Source: Brevibacillus brevis
Lineage (GTDB): Bacteria > Bacillota > Bacilli > Brevibacillales > Brevibacillaceae
Length of the DNA stretch: 64,000 bases
Reading direction: 5' to 3'
Assembly (NCBI RefSeq): GCF_031583145.1
Contig: NZ_CP134050.1
Span: forward strand, 3,485,501 to 3,549,500
The translations under genes and the position numbers were made by a program. The notes beneath the pieces are model-generated. The model made no database searches. It saw only the letters and a list, made by a program, of their open reading frames with translations, and was not told where the DNA came from. Shown here piece by piece: positions 1 to 7,588 of this stretch. How positions within the stretch are numbered: the first letter of the stretch is position 1; each line of letters begins with the position of its first letter.

Positions 1-397
1 TCGCCAAGCCCGCTTCGACATCTCCGCCCACCGTATTCAGAATCACGAGTACGCCTTCGATTTTGTTATTCTGCTCGGCCGCGACCAGCTGCGGGATGAG
101 ATGCTCGTACTTGGTCGTCTTGTTTTGCGGCGGCAATTGGATATGGCCTTCTACCTGCCCGATGATGCTCATACAATAAATATTGCTTTCCAGCTGCGGA
201 ACGTTGGTCTGTCCTAGCTGCGTGATGGAATCCAGCAGTTTTTTCTTCGGATCTTCAGGCCCGGGCGCTTCTCCCGGCGGGGCTACATTCGGTTCTTGCT
301 CTTGAACCGGTGTTTGCTGCGGAGAATGTTGCTTGTTCGTGGTGATACCTGCAAAAGGTGGCCGATTCAAATAATCGGTGAATTGTTGCTTCGACAT
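1..397 (-). CDS. tepA: TepA, ClpP-like serine protease (partial, C-terminus beyond left edge)
   Basis: About 132 N-terminal residues are present; the rest lies beyond the window edge. The protein begins with a Pro/Gln/Glu-rich, probably disordered segment (residues ~1-55) and then enters a ClpP/crotonase-type fold with [10 protein letters not shown] and the oxyanion-type stretch [10 protein letters not shown]. This matches TepA (YmfB), a cytosolic S14-family ClpP relative conserved in endospore formers; in B. subtilis it has been linked to breakdown of small acid-soluble spore proteins. The ATG at 397 has a GGGAGG ribosome site 8 bases upstream. It lies directly downstream of the RNase J gene, as ymfB follows ymfA in B. 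subtilis. A hairpin terminator (472-513) and a sigma-G-like promoter (425-454) suggest it is transcribed on its own. Confidence 0.88.
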   Translation of the reverse strand, partial: MSKQQFTDYLNRPPFAGITTNKQHSPQQTPVQEQEPNVAPPGEAPGPEDPKKKLLDSITQLGQTNVPQLESNIYCMSIIGQVEGHIQLPPQNKTTKYEHLIPQLVAAEQNNKIEGVLVILNTVGGDVEAGLA

Positions 398-424
398 GAA
401 TGATCCTCCCTTTCTTTCCTCCGT

Positions 425-454
425 TAGTATGGATAGGGGGAGGCAAAATCATGC
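425..454 (-). promoter_or_regulatory. Sigma-G-like (forespore) promoter for tepA
   Basis: On the minus strand the sequence reads GCATG (454-450), 18 bases, then CATACTA (431-425). This fits the forespore sigma-G pattern G-n-A-T-R / 18 / CATnnTA. It lies downstream of the RNase J terminator and about 28 bases upstream of the tepA start codon. No sigma-A promoter is visible in this gap. The match is by eye; sigma-F and sigma-G elements overlap. Confidence 0.5.
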
Positions 455-471
455 ACGGCTTCCAATTGACG

Positions 472-513
472 AAAAAAGCCGGAATCCCGCTGAAACGAGA
501 TTTCCGGCTTTTT
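472..513 (-). terminator. Rho-independent terminator after rnjB
   Basis: The minus strand forms an AAAAAGCCGGAA / TTCCGGCTTTTTT hairpin with a 16-base loop and a run of U. It lies 13 bases past the RNase J stop codon. The stem is flanked by A and T runs, so it could act in both directions, but no plus-strand gene approaches it. Confidence 0.85.
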
Positions 514-525
514 GAGAGCATCGCC

Positions 526-2202
526 TTAGACTTCCATGATAATCGGAAGAATCATTGGGCGGCGACGTGTCTGCTCATACAGATAACGCCCCAATGCTTC
601 CTTGACATTGTTTTTGAGCGACGACCATTCATTTACGTTTTCTTCCATGCATTTGACAAGTGTTTGGGTGACGATGCGATTGGCCTCGTCCAGCAATTCC
701 TCGGATTCGCGAACGTAAACGAATCCGCGTGAAATGATGTCTGGTCCGGACAAAATCGTGCCGTTTTGTTTGCTGAGTGTAACAACAACTACCAGAATTC
801 CATCTTGGGACAGTAATTTGCGGTCTCTGAGTACGATATTCCCTACATCGCCGACACCCAAACCATCAATCAGGACATTTCCTGCGTGAACCTTTGGACC
901 ATAACGGGCCCTGCCACCGGAGAGTTCCACCGTGTCGCCGTTATCCAGCAAGAAGATGTTTTCTTCCGGTATTCCGACCTGCTGCGCCAAAAGCGAATGG
1001 GTCTTCAACATACGGTATTCACCGTGAATCGGGATGAAGAATTTCGGCTTCATCAAGTTGAGCATCAAGCGAAGTTCTTCTTGACTGCCATGACCGGATA
1101 CGTGGACGGTTCCGTTTGGTCCATGACCGCCATAGATGACTTCGGCGCCGATGCGAGATAGCTGGTCGATCGTCCGTGCCACGTATTTCTCGTTCCCTGG
1201 AATGGGAGTGGCAGCGATGATCACCGTGTCTCCTGGAAGGATGTCAATTTTCCGATGGGCGGATCGGGCCATACGAGTGAGAGCGGACATAGGCTCTCCT
1301 TGGCTTCCAGTAGACAGAATAACCACTTGTTCAGCAGGCAGCTTGTTGATTTCATCGGTTTCAACAATCAATCCGTCAGGTACGAGTAAATAGCCCAACT
1401 CTCTGCTGATGTTGATGACGTTTTGCATGCTTCTTCCAACAACCGCCAGTTTCCGGTTGAATTGTGCTGCTGCATCCAGAACTTGCTGGATACGATGAAC
1501 GTTGGATGCAAATGTGGAGACGATAATGCGGCCGCTGGATTTGCTAAACACGTCCTTGATCGCGATCCCCACGGAACGCTCGGAACCGGTAAAGCCCGGG
1601 CGCTCAGAATTGGTGCTGTCCGAGAGAAGGCACAGTACGCCACGATCCCCGATCATTGCCATTTTCGCAAGATCAGCTCTTTGGTCGTTGACCGGTGTCT
1701 GATCAAACTTGAAGTCCCCCGTGTGGACGATGTACCCTTCCGGCGTTTCCAGGCATACCCCGACACTGTCCGGGATGCTGTGGTTGACTCGGAAAAAGGT
1801 CGCTTTGATCTTGCCGAGGACAATCTCCGATTCGCTGTTGATCAAAACGCGTTTGGTATCACTTAGGATACCCGCTTCTTTCAATTTTGCATCAATCAGT
1901 CCAAGGGTGAGCTTGGTCGCATAGACAGGCACATTCAGGTGCTTCAGGACATAGCTGAGGCCACCGATATGGTCTTCGTGTCCGTGCGTGACGATGATGC
2001 CCCGTACCTTGTCGCGATTCTCCTCGAGGTAAGTGATATCCGGAATGACCATATCAATTCCCAGCATTTCCTCTTCCGGGAATTTCAATCCGGCATCAAT
2101 CACGACGATGTCGTCCTCGCTTTGTACCACGTACATGTTTTTCCCAATTTCGCCGACTCCGCCCAGGGCGAAAATGAGAACAGAGTGATTCGACTTTGCC
2201 AA
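526..2202 (-). CDS. rnjB: Ribonuclease J (metallo-beta-lactamase/beta-CASP)
   Basis: A 558-residue RNase J, the dual 5'-3' exonuclease/endonuclease that processes and degrades mRNA and rRNA in Firmicutes. The zinc-binding motif HGHEDH is at residues 73-78; HTGDF, the SDSTNSE beta-CASP motif, SGHGS and IPIHGE follow in order. The gene sits where B. subtilis has rnjB (ymfA), between dapA and tepA, so the symbol is positional. The metal-binding residues look complete, whereas B. subtilis J2 is the weak paralogue; activity therefore may be closer to J1. The start is TTG, chosen because AGGAGG lies 8 bases upstream and the sequence MAKSNHSV begins the conserved domain. It has its own promoter (2269-2298) and is bracketed by terminators. 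Confidence 0.93.
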   Translation of the reverse strand: MAKSNHSVLIFALGGVGEIGKNMYVVQSEDDIVVIDAGLKFPEEEMLGIDMVIPDITYLEENRDKVRGIIVTHGHEDHIGGLSYVLKHLNVPVYATKLTLGLIDAKLKEAGILSDTKRVLINSESEIVLGKIKATFFRVNHSIPDSVGVCLETPEGYIVHTGDFKFDQTPVNDQRADLAKMAMIGDRGVLCLLSDSTNSERPGFTGSERSVGIAIKDVFSKSSGRIIVSTFASNVHRIQQVLDAAAQFNRKLAVVGRSMQNVINISRELGYLLVPDGLIVETDEINKLPAEQVVILSTGSQGEPMSALTRMARSAHRKIDILPGDTVIIAATPIPGNEKYVARTIDQLSRIGAEVIYGGHGPNGTVHVSGHGSQEELRLMLNLMKPKFFIPIHGEYRMLKTHSLLAQQVGIPEENIFLLDNGDTVELSGGRARYGPKVHAGNVLIDGLGVGDVGNIVLRDRKLLSQDGILVVVVTLSKQNGTILSGPDIISRGFVYVRESEELLDEANRIVTQTLVKCMEENVNEWSSLKNNVKEALGRYLYEQTRRRPMILPIIMEV

Positions 2203-2268
2203 ACGTGTAACCTCCTATATTTAGTTGTCATGTCCACTCAATTAAACCGCCCCAAATCACTTGTTATC

Positions 2269-2298
2269 ATTATACCCGAAGTGAAAACATGAACACAA
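2269..2298 (-). promoter_or_regulatory. Sigma-A promoter for rnjB
   Basis: TTGTGT (2298-2293), an 18-base spacer and a perfect TATAAT (2274-2269) lie just downstream of the dapA terminator and about 70 bases upstream of the rnjB start codon. Confidence 0.65.
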
Positions 2299-2300
2299 GG

Positions 2301-2335
2301 AAAAAGAGCCTTTCCCGAAGGAAGGGCTCTTTTTA
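2301..2335 (-). terminator. Rho-independent terminator after dapA
   Basis: On the minus strand AAAAAGAGCCCTTCC pairs with GGAAAGGCTCTTTTT around a TTCG tetraloop, followed by U residues. It starts 10 bases past the dapA stop codon and closes the spoVFA-to-dapA unit. Confidence 0.92.
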
Positions 2336-2345
2336 TTTGCTTCTG

Positions 2346-3212
2346 CTAAACAAGGAGCGAATGGACAAACGCCTTCTCCTGTTCATTCAGTTCAAACAGG
2401 GGCAGACGAACGCCGCCGACCGCCACGCCGAGCTTTTCCAGCGCGACCTTGGTCGGTCCTGGACTCGGGTAGGCGAACAATCCTTCAAACACAGGCATCA
2501 GCTTTCGATGCAATCGGGCAGCGGATAGGTGATCGCCTGCGAAGAAGGAATCGATCATCTCCGTCATGGGGCAGCCAACCACATGGCTTGCCACGCTGAC
2601 GATTCCAACGCCTCCGATGGAGAGGATCGGCAGGGTCAAGCTGTCGTCTCCACTGTATAGTTCGAAACCTTCGGGGGCATGCTCGATGATCTTCGCCATT
2701 TGCGACAAATTGCCCGAGGCTTCCTTGATGCAGACGACGTTCGGCAATTGAGCGAGACGAAGCGTGGTTTCCGCCGTCATGTTCACGGCCGTCCTGCCAG
2801 GCACGTTGTACAGCATGACCGGCAAATCGGTTGCTTCCGCCACGGTCTTGAAGTGAGCGAACAGCCCTTCCTGCGATGGACGGCTGTAGTACGGTGCCAC
2901 TACCATGACAGCGTCAACCCCTAGCGCTTGAACGGCCTGGGTGAACTCCACAGTAGACGCTGTATCGTTGCTGCCCGTCCCTGCAATCAAGTGGCATTTG
3001 CCTTTGGCATAGGCCACGGTGTGCTTAAATAGCTCCAGCTTTTCACTGCGGGACAAGGTCGGCGACTCTCCCGTGGTCCCGCTGACTACGATGGCTTCGG
3101 TGCCAGTCGCAAGCAAATGGTCGATGAGGCGCTCCGTTTTCTCGAAGTCGATCTCCAGGTGTTCATTAAACGGGGTTACCATTGCAGTAACCAGCCGGCC
3201 AAAACGTGCCAC
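2346..3212 (-). CDS. dapA: 4-hydroxy-tetrahydrodipicolinate synthase
   Basis: 288 residues, the usual DapA length. The enzyme condenses pyruvate with aspartate semialdehyde, the first step committed to diaminopimelate, lysine and, in sporulating cells, dipicolinate. Visible motifs are GTTGES (45-50), the catalytic Tyr in YNVPGRT (Tyr135) and the Schiff-base lysine in CIKEASGN (Lys163). The start is GTG at 3212, giving the typical N-terminus MARFGRLVTAMVTPF. It lies 58 bases downstream of dapG and is the last gene before a strong terminator. No lysine riboswitch is seen, consistent with a constitutive or sporulation-linked supply role. Confidence 0.97.
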   Translation of the reverse strand: MARFGRLVTAMVTPFNEHLEIDFEKTERLIDHLLATGTEAIVVSGTTGESPTLSRSEKLELFKHTVAYAKGKCHLIAGTGSNDTASTVEFTQAVQALGVDAVMVVAPYYSRPSQEGLFAHFKTVAEATDLPVMLYNVPGRTAVNMTAETTLRLAQLPNVVCIKEASGNLSQMAKIIEHAPEGFELYSGDDSLTLPILSIGGVGIVSVASHVVGCPMTEMIDSFFAGDHLSAARLHRKLMPVFEGLFAYPSPGPTKVALEKLGVAVGGVRLPLFELNEQEKAFVHSLLV

Positions 3213-3270
3213 TGCCTTTCCAACTCCTCTATTCGTGATCAGTCAACTCTGACAAGCTGTCTGGCTGAGT

Positions 3271-4497
3271 TTACATATGATGGGCATGCAGATTGAACTG
3301 CTGGTGAAGAGCGCGGACGGCTCTGACCATATCACTCTCGTGCACGAGCACCCAAATCGTCGTATGGGAGTCCGCTGATTGAAGGATTTGAATATCCTCC
3401 TGCGTCAGGGCCTCCACGATTTGCGCCATGACACCGGGTACACCGGTCATGCCTGCCCCGATCACAGACACTTTCGCGCAATGCGGCAGGAGCTGCGGTT
3501 CGTAGCCCATCTCCGTAAGCAATCTGGCCGCTTTTTCTCCCATTTCGTCGTGAACCGTATAGGCCACTCCCAATGGATTGACGTTGATAAAGTCAACGCT
3601 GATATTGTTTGTCGCCATGGCTTTGAATACCTGCAGCTGAGTATCGTAATGTCCTTCCCGGTTTGCCACTTTCACTTGCGTAATATTGGGTACGTGTGCG
3701 ATGCCCATGACGACCCGGTCGTGAACAGTATAACCCAACTTCCCGATTTCCAGCATCGTCGTGACAAGTGTCCCGGGGTCGTCCGAAAACGTAGAGCGGA
3801 CGCGAATCGGCACATTCGCCTGCATCGCGATTTCTACTGCCCGCGGATGAATCACTTTGGCACCCAGATGAGCCATGTTGCAAATCTCCGTGTAGGTCAC
3901 CATGGCTAGCGGCTGCGCTTCTTCCACGATGCGCGGGTCCGCTGTCATGATGCCCTCGACATCCGTAAAGATGTCTACCATTTCCGCGTTTAACGCGACG
4001 CCCAATGCAGTAGCGGTCGTATCGCTTCCTCCGCGTCCCAGCGTGGTAATTTCCCAGTCCGCCGTCCTTCCCTGAAAACCGGGTACGATCACGACACTGC
4101 CCGCCTCCAGTTCTTTGTGGATGCGAGCAGGATCGATCGAAAGAATTTGGGCGTTGGTAAAGTCGTCGCTGGTTACGATATTTGCTTGACCGCCAGTGAG
4201 AATGGTCGCTTTGATCCCTCTCACATTCAACATGCTGCACATAATCGTCGCCGAGATGATTTCACCCGTGTGCATTAACAAATCCATTTCCCGACTCGGC
4301 AGTTGGTTCCCATTATTCCGAATCAGCTGCAAAAGTGTATCGGTTGCATAGGGATCGCCTTTCCGTCCCATCGCCGATACGACAACGACGAGAGCGTAGC
4401 CTTCGTCGATCGCTTTTTTCATATGGTAGATTGCCCGGATCCGGCAATCTTCCGTCGTCAAGGAAGAACCACCGAACTTTTGGACGAGAATCTTCAC
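3271..4497 (-). CDS. dapG: Aspartokinase I (diaminopimelate-type)
   Basis: 408 residues. Phosphorylates aspartate, opening the aspartate-family pathway. The amino-acid kinase domain starts with KFGGSS (residues 7-12) and includes TLGRGGSDTTA; two C-terminal ACT domains follow (from ~265), one with KVSVIGAGM. Position beside asd and spoVF identifies it as the DapG isozyme, which in B. subtilis is inhibited by diaminopimelate rather than lysine and feeds wall and dipicolinate synthesis. The start is GTG with GGAGAGG a few bases upstream; the gap to asd is 11 bases, so the two are probably co-transcribed. Confidence 0.95.
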   Translation of the reverse strand: MKILVQKFGGSSLTTEDCRIRAIYHMKKAIDEGYALVVVVSAMGRKGDPYATDTLLQLIRNNGNQLPSREMDLLMHTGEIISATIMCSMLNVRGIKATILTGGQANIVTSDDFTNAQILSIDPARIHKELEAGSVVIVPGFQGRTADWEITTLGRGGSDTTATALGVALNAEMVDIFTDVEGIMTADPRIVEEAQPLAMVTYTEICNMAHLGAKVIHPRAVEIAMQANVPIRVRSTFSDDPGTLVTTMLEIGKLGYTVHDRVVMGIAHVPNITQVKVANREGHYDTQLQVFKAMATNNISVDFINVNPLGVAYTVHDEMGEKAARLLTEMGYEPQLLPHCAKVSVIGAGMTGVPGVMAQIVEALTQEDIQILQSADSHTTIWVLVHESDMVRAVRALHQQFNLHAHHM

Positions 4498-4508
4498 AAA
4501 CCTCTCCC

Positions 4509-5549
4509 CTATGCTCTTGCTTTGATGAGTTCTTCAGCGATTTGCACCGTATTCCAAGCCGCGCCTTTGAGAAGGTTGTCAGATACGATCCACATATGCA
4601 GCCCGCGAGGATGATGGAGGTCACGACGCACACGGCCAACAAATACATCCAGTTTGCCCGCAGCATCCGTAGCAAGCGGATAGCGCTGCTCTTCCGGTAC
4701 GTCTGCGAGCACGATCCCTGGAGCTTTTTCCAGCAGCGACTTCACTTCTTCCAGATCGAAGTCTTGCTTCAGCTCCACGTAGACGGATTCGCTGTGGCCG
4801 TAGACGACCGGAATGCGCACGCATGTAGCAGACACCAACACTGTGTCATCACCGAAGATTTTTTTGGTTTCGTTCACCATTTTCATTTCTTCATACGTAA
4901 AGCCGTTATCCGTAAATACGTCGATTTGCGGAATGGCATTAAAGGCAATCTGATGGTGAACCGGCAGTTTTCCCACCGGAAGCACGTTGCACTCCGGCTC
5001 TTTTCCGTCCAGTACATCGCGGCTTTGGCCAAGAAGCTCATTGATGGCCGATTGCCCGGCACCGGACACGGCTTGGTAAGTAGATACGATGATACGGTCT
5101 ATGCCGAAACGATCATACAAGGGTTTCAGAGCGGCTACCATCTGGATCGTCGAGCAGTTCGGATTCGCAATGATTCCTTTGTTTTCGAGCGCGGCTTCCA
5201 TGTTTACTTCCGGAACGACCAGCGGAACTTCCGGATCCATCCGGTATGCGCTGGTATTGTCAATCACGACAGCGCCGTGGCGAACAGCGTGGGGAGCCAG
5301 TTCCTTGCTCACAGATCCACCCGCGCTGAACAGTGCGAAGTCAATCCCGGCAAAGCTCTCCGGCGTCGCTTCTTCCAGAACAATTTCCTGCCCCTTGAAG
5401 GTCACTGTCTTGCCTGCAGAGCGTCCGGAAGCAAGCAGCTTCAGCGTCTTGATCGGAAAATTGCGCTCTTCCAAAAGTCGAATCATCTGTTGTCCGACTG
5501 CGCCCGTTGCACCTACGACTGCAACATTGTAAGTCAGTTGGTTAGCCAT
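4509..5549 (-). CDS. asd: Aspartate-semialdehyde dehydrogenase
   Basis: 346 residues; reduces aspartyl phosphate to aspartate semialdehyde with NADPH. The N-terminal nucleotide-binding motif VVGATGAVGQ (11-20) and the catalytic cysteine in NPNCSTIQM (Cys132) are present, as is the substrate-binding RRD segment near the C-terminus. The ATG is preceded by AGGAGGAG. It stands between spoVFB and dapG, 62 and 11 bases away, and its product is the shared substrate of DapA and the dipicolinate branch. Confidence 0.97.
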   Translation of the reverse strand: MANQLTYNVAVVGATGAVGQQMIRLLEERNFPIKTLKLLASGRSAGKTVTFKGQEIVLEEATPESFAGIDFALFSAGGSVSKELAPHAVRHGAVVIDNTSAYRMDPEVPLVVPEVNMEAALENKGIIANPNCSTIQMVAALKPLYDRFGIDRIIVSTYQAVSGAGQSAINELLGQSRDVLDGKEPECNVLPVGKLPVHHQIAFNAIPQIDVFTDNGFTYEEMKMVNETKKIFGDDTVLVSATCVRIPVVYGHSESVYVELKQDFDLEEVKSLLEKAPGIVLADVPEEQRYPLATDAAGKLDVFVGRVRRDLHHPRGLHMWIVSDNLLKGAAWNTVQIAEELIKARA

Positions 5550-5611
5550 CTCTTACTCTCCTCCTAATCGCGAAAAAACAAGTTGGTTGATTGTTGTTTT
5601 TCTGTCGTGTC

Positions 5612-6208
5612 TTAATAGTTGAATCTTTCGATGAGCAAGGGTTGCAATTGTCGACCTTCCAAGGCAGCTTCGCACGTCTCCAAAAGTAAGTCCATGCGGG
5701 CGACAAGCGAATTCGGTTTTTTATCCGGGGCGTCCTGGCCAAAAGGTACGAAATAGATGTTTTTCGCAGCCAACAGCTTGGCAATATTGGCCGCATTTAA
5801 TCCCAGACCATCATTGGTGGAAATCGCAACGACAAGCGGACGCAGATTGCGCATCGTCGCTTTGGCAGCCATCAGCACGGCGCTGTCCGTAATGGCATTG
5901 GCCAAACGGCTCGTCGTACTGCCGGTGCAAGGAGCGATGAGCATGACGTCCAGGAGCTTGGAAGGACCTAATGGCTCCGCTTGGGGAATCGTCGAGATCA
6001 ACTCTTCACCTGTCAGCTCCTTGATCTGCTCCTGCCAGCTTAAAGAGGTGCCGAATCGGGTATCTGTCGTCATCACCGTATTGGAGACGATCGGGACCAC
6101 GCGTGCCCCGGCATCCACAAATCTCTTGATTTGCGGCATGGTTTCCTCAAACGTGCAGTGCGATCCAGATAAACCAAAACCGATGGTCTTCCCTTGTAGT
6201 TTGCTCAT
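5612..6208 (-). CDS. spoVFB: Dipicolinate synthase subunit B
   Basis: 198 residues, a flavoprotein-like (Flavoprotein/HFCD-family) Rossmann protein with IGFGLSGSHCT near the N-terminus and the LIAPCTGSTTSRLANAIT stretch around residues 91-108. With SpoVFA it oxidises dihydrodipicolinate to dipicolinic acid in the mother cell; dipicolinate is then loaded into the spore core with calcium. The start ATG overlaps the spoVFA stop by four bases (ATGA), so the subunits are translationally coupled. Confidence 0.94.
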   Translation of the reverse strand: MSKLQGKTIGFGLSGSHCTFEETMPQIKRFVDAGARVVPIVSNTVMTTDTRFGTSLSWQEQIKELTGEELISTIPQAEPLGPSKLLDVMLIAPCTGSTTSRLANAITDSAVLMAAKATMRNLRPLVVAISTNDGLGLNAANIAKLLAAKNIYFVPFGQDAPDKKPNSLVARMDLLLETCEAALEGRQLQPLLIERFNY

Positions 6209-7104
6209 GTTGACTCCTCCCTGGGTTTCGTTTGCTCCGCAATGAGACGAGACAAAGTTTTTGCGAGAATTTGTCCTGCGGTTTTCGGTGCAACGATTCC
6301 AGGCAGTCCAGGAGCGAGAAGCGCTTTGATGCCTCGTCTTTCGGCGTAGCGGAAATCGGTTCCGCCCGGCTTGGAAGCCAGGTCGAGAATGAACGCCGAC
6401 TGGGGCATTTGGGCGATAACTTCTGCTGTGAGCAATAATTGCGGGACGGTATTAAAAATGAAATCAGCATTTGTCACCTGTTGCCTCAGTTCGCTTATAT
6501 GGAAGGGAGTCATTCCCATCTCATAAATGCGTGCCAAGTGTTCCTGACGCCGAGCCCCCACTCTGACGCGCGCTCCCAGCGCATGCAGCCCCCGAGCCAT
6601 GGACAAACCAGTCCTGCCAAGTCCCAACACGATTGACTGCGAGCCGTGAATCGTGATATCCGTGTTTTGAATCGCCATCATCAGTGCCCCTTCCACAGTG
6701 GGAATGGAGTTGTAGATGGCAACCTCATCACGCTCCAGCAGTTCCACAAGCGGAATCTGCTGGGGACTGACCAACCTCTTCAAGTACGGTTTTGCCATAC
6801 CCGTATATACGACGCAGTGCTTTGGCAAGCTGGCCACGTGCTCTTCTTGCAGCTGCAATTGCTTGGAACAAAAAATGCTTTCCACGAAGCCTTGATCATC
6901 TGTCCCAACGATCGGAAGGATGAGGGCGTCCACGTCTTTCAACACATCGCATGTTAATGGTTTCTTCGTTGCCCCTGTGAAATTGCTTTCCAGGTTGTCG
7001 AAGCCAACTAACGTGACGCTGGCATCCAGTTGTATGCAACGCTTGATGACTTCCAACTGGCGAGCGTCACCGCCGATGAAGGCAACATGTATGCCCGTTA
7101 GCAT
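6205..7104 (-). CDS. spoVFA: Dipicolinate synthase subunit A
   Basis: 299 residues from the ATG at 7104, which has AAGGGG 8 bases upstream and matches the family length; a GTG seven codons earlier lacks a site of its own. The N-terminal part (IAFIGGD-like) is followed by a Rossmann NAD(P)-binding motif GLGRTG (161-166) in a domain related to alanine dehydrogenase and S-adenosylhomocysteinase. It acts with SpoVFB in dipicolinate formation. In B. subtilis this operon is under mother-cell sigma-K; the 138-base gap upstream shows no clear sigma-K or sigma-A element, so the promoter here remains unassigned. Confidence 0.95.
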   Translation of the reverse strand: MLTGIHVAFIGGDARQLEVIKRCIQLDASVTLVGFDNLESNFTGATKKPLTCDVLKDVDALILPIVGTDDQGFVESIFCSKQLQLQEEHVASLPKHCVVYTGMAKPYLKRLVSPQQIPLVELLERDEVAIYNSIPTVEGALMMAIQNTDITIHGSQSIVLGLGRTGLSMARGLHALGARVRVGARRQEHLARIYEMGMTPFHISELRQQVTNADFIFNTVPQLLLTAEVIAQMPQSAFILDLASKPGGTDFRYAERRGIKALLAPGLPGIVAPKTAGQILAKTLSRLIAEQTKPREEST

Positions 7105-7242
7105 GCTGCGTTCCCCTTTCCACACATTTTACTGCATTAAATGATCGAAACGCAAAGGTTTTTCCATGTGAAAAAGTTGACGAAAAACGATGCGGTCTAC
7201 CCCCATCCTATTCTCTTGCCTCAGGTTAGGTGACAGTGGTGC

Positions 7243-7503
7243 CTACTTTTGGGAAGCTTGTATTTCCGGCGATTTTAGCTGGATAATGATCATGTCCGGA
7301 CCGATTTTCACGATCGAATTCCACGGGATAACAATATCATCCCGTTTCTTGCCAAATCCCAAAAAGCTCCCGCCCGGCAAGATAATCGACTGGATTTGTC
7401 CATCGTCCGGATTGATGACAAGATCGGAATCGCTGATCACGCCCATCTTTTCCCCCGTATCAAGCCCAATGATTTCTTTCCCTCCCAAATCGCTAAGACG
7501 CAT
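7243..7503 (-). CDS. ymxH: YlmC/YmxH-family PRC-barrel sporulation protein
   Basis: 86 residues, a single PRC-barrel-like domain: MRLSDLGGKEIIGLDTGEK, then a two-part beta-barrel with PGGSFLGFGKKRDDIVIPW. Proteins of this family (YlmC, YmxH) are conserved in endospore formers and their biochemical role is unknown. It occupies the same place as ymxH in B. subtilis, between the M16 protease gene and spoVFA. The ATG is preceded by GGGGGAAA. A terminator (7544-7573) separates it from mlpA, so it probably has its own promoter in the 85-base gap, but none was recognised. Confidence 0.9.
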   Translation of the reverse strand: MRLSDLGGKEIIGLDTGEKMGVISDSDLVINPDDGQIQSIILPGGSFLGFGKKRDDIVIPWNSIVKIGPDMIIIQLKSPEIQASQK

Positions 7504-7543
7504 GCGCGTTTCCCCCTTTGTCCCGATTACTTGTTGATATACG

Positions 7544-7573
7544 CAAAAAAACCCGGCCTATGCCGGGTTTTTC
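7544..7573 (-). terminator. Rho-independent terminator after mlpA
   Basis: The minus strand reads AAAACCCGGC-ATA-GGCCGGGTTTTTTT-like: a CCCGGC/GCCGGG stem with a short loop followed by seven U residues. It lies 16 bases past the mlpA stop codon. Confidence 0.92.
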
Positions 7574-7588
7574 GGGGAAACGGGCTTC

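Noticed and set aside
3213..3270. Possible lysine riboswitch near dapG/dapA
   Set aside because: The gaps (58, 11 and 62 bases) are far too short for a lysine aptamer.
5550..5611. AT-rich hairpin AAAAACAA/TTGTTTTTT upstream of asd as a terminator
   Set aside because: Stem is nearly all A-T with mismatches; too weak, and the surrounding operon is expected to be continuous.
7105..7242. TTGCGT-18-TAAAAT as a promoter of spoVFA
   Set aside because: Poor spacing and weak match, and the gene is expected to need sigma-K; not convincing either way.
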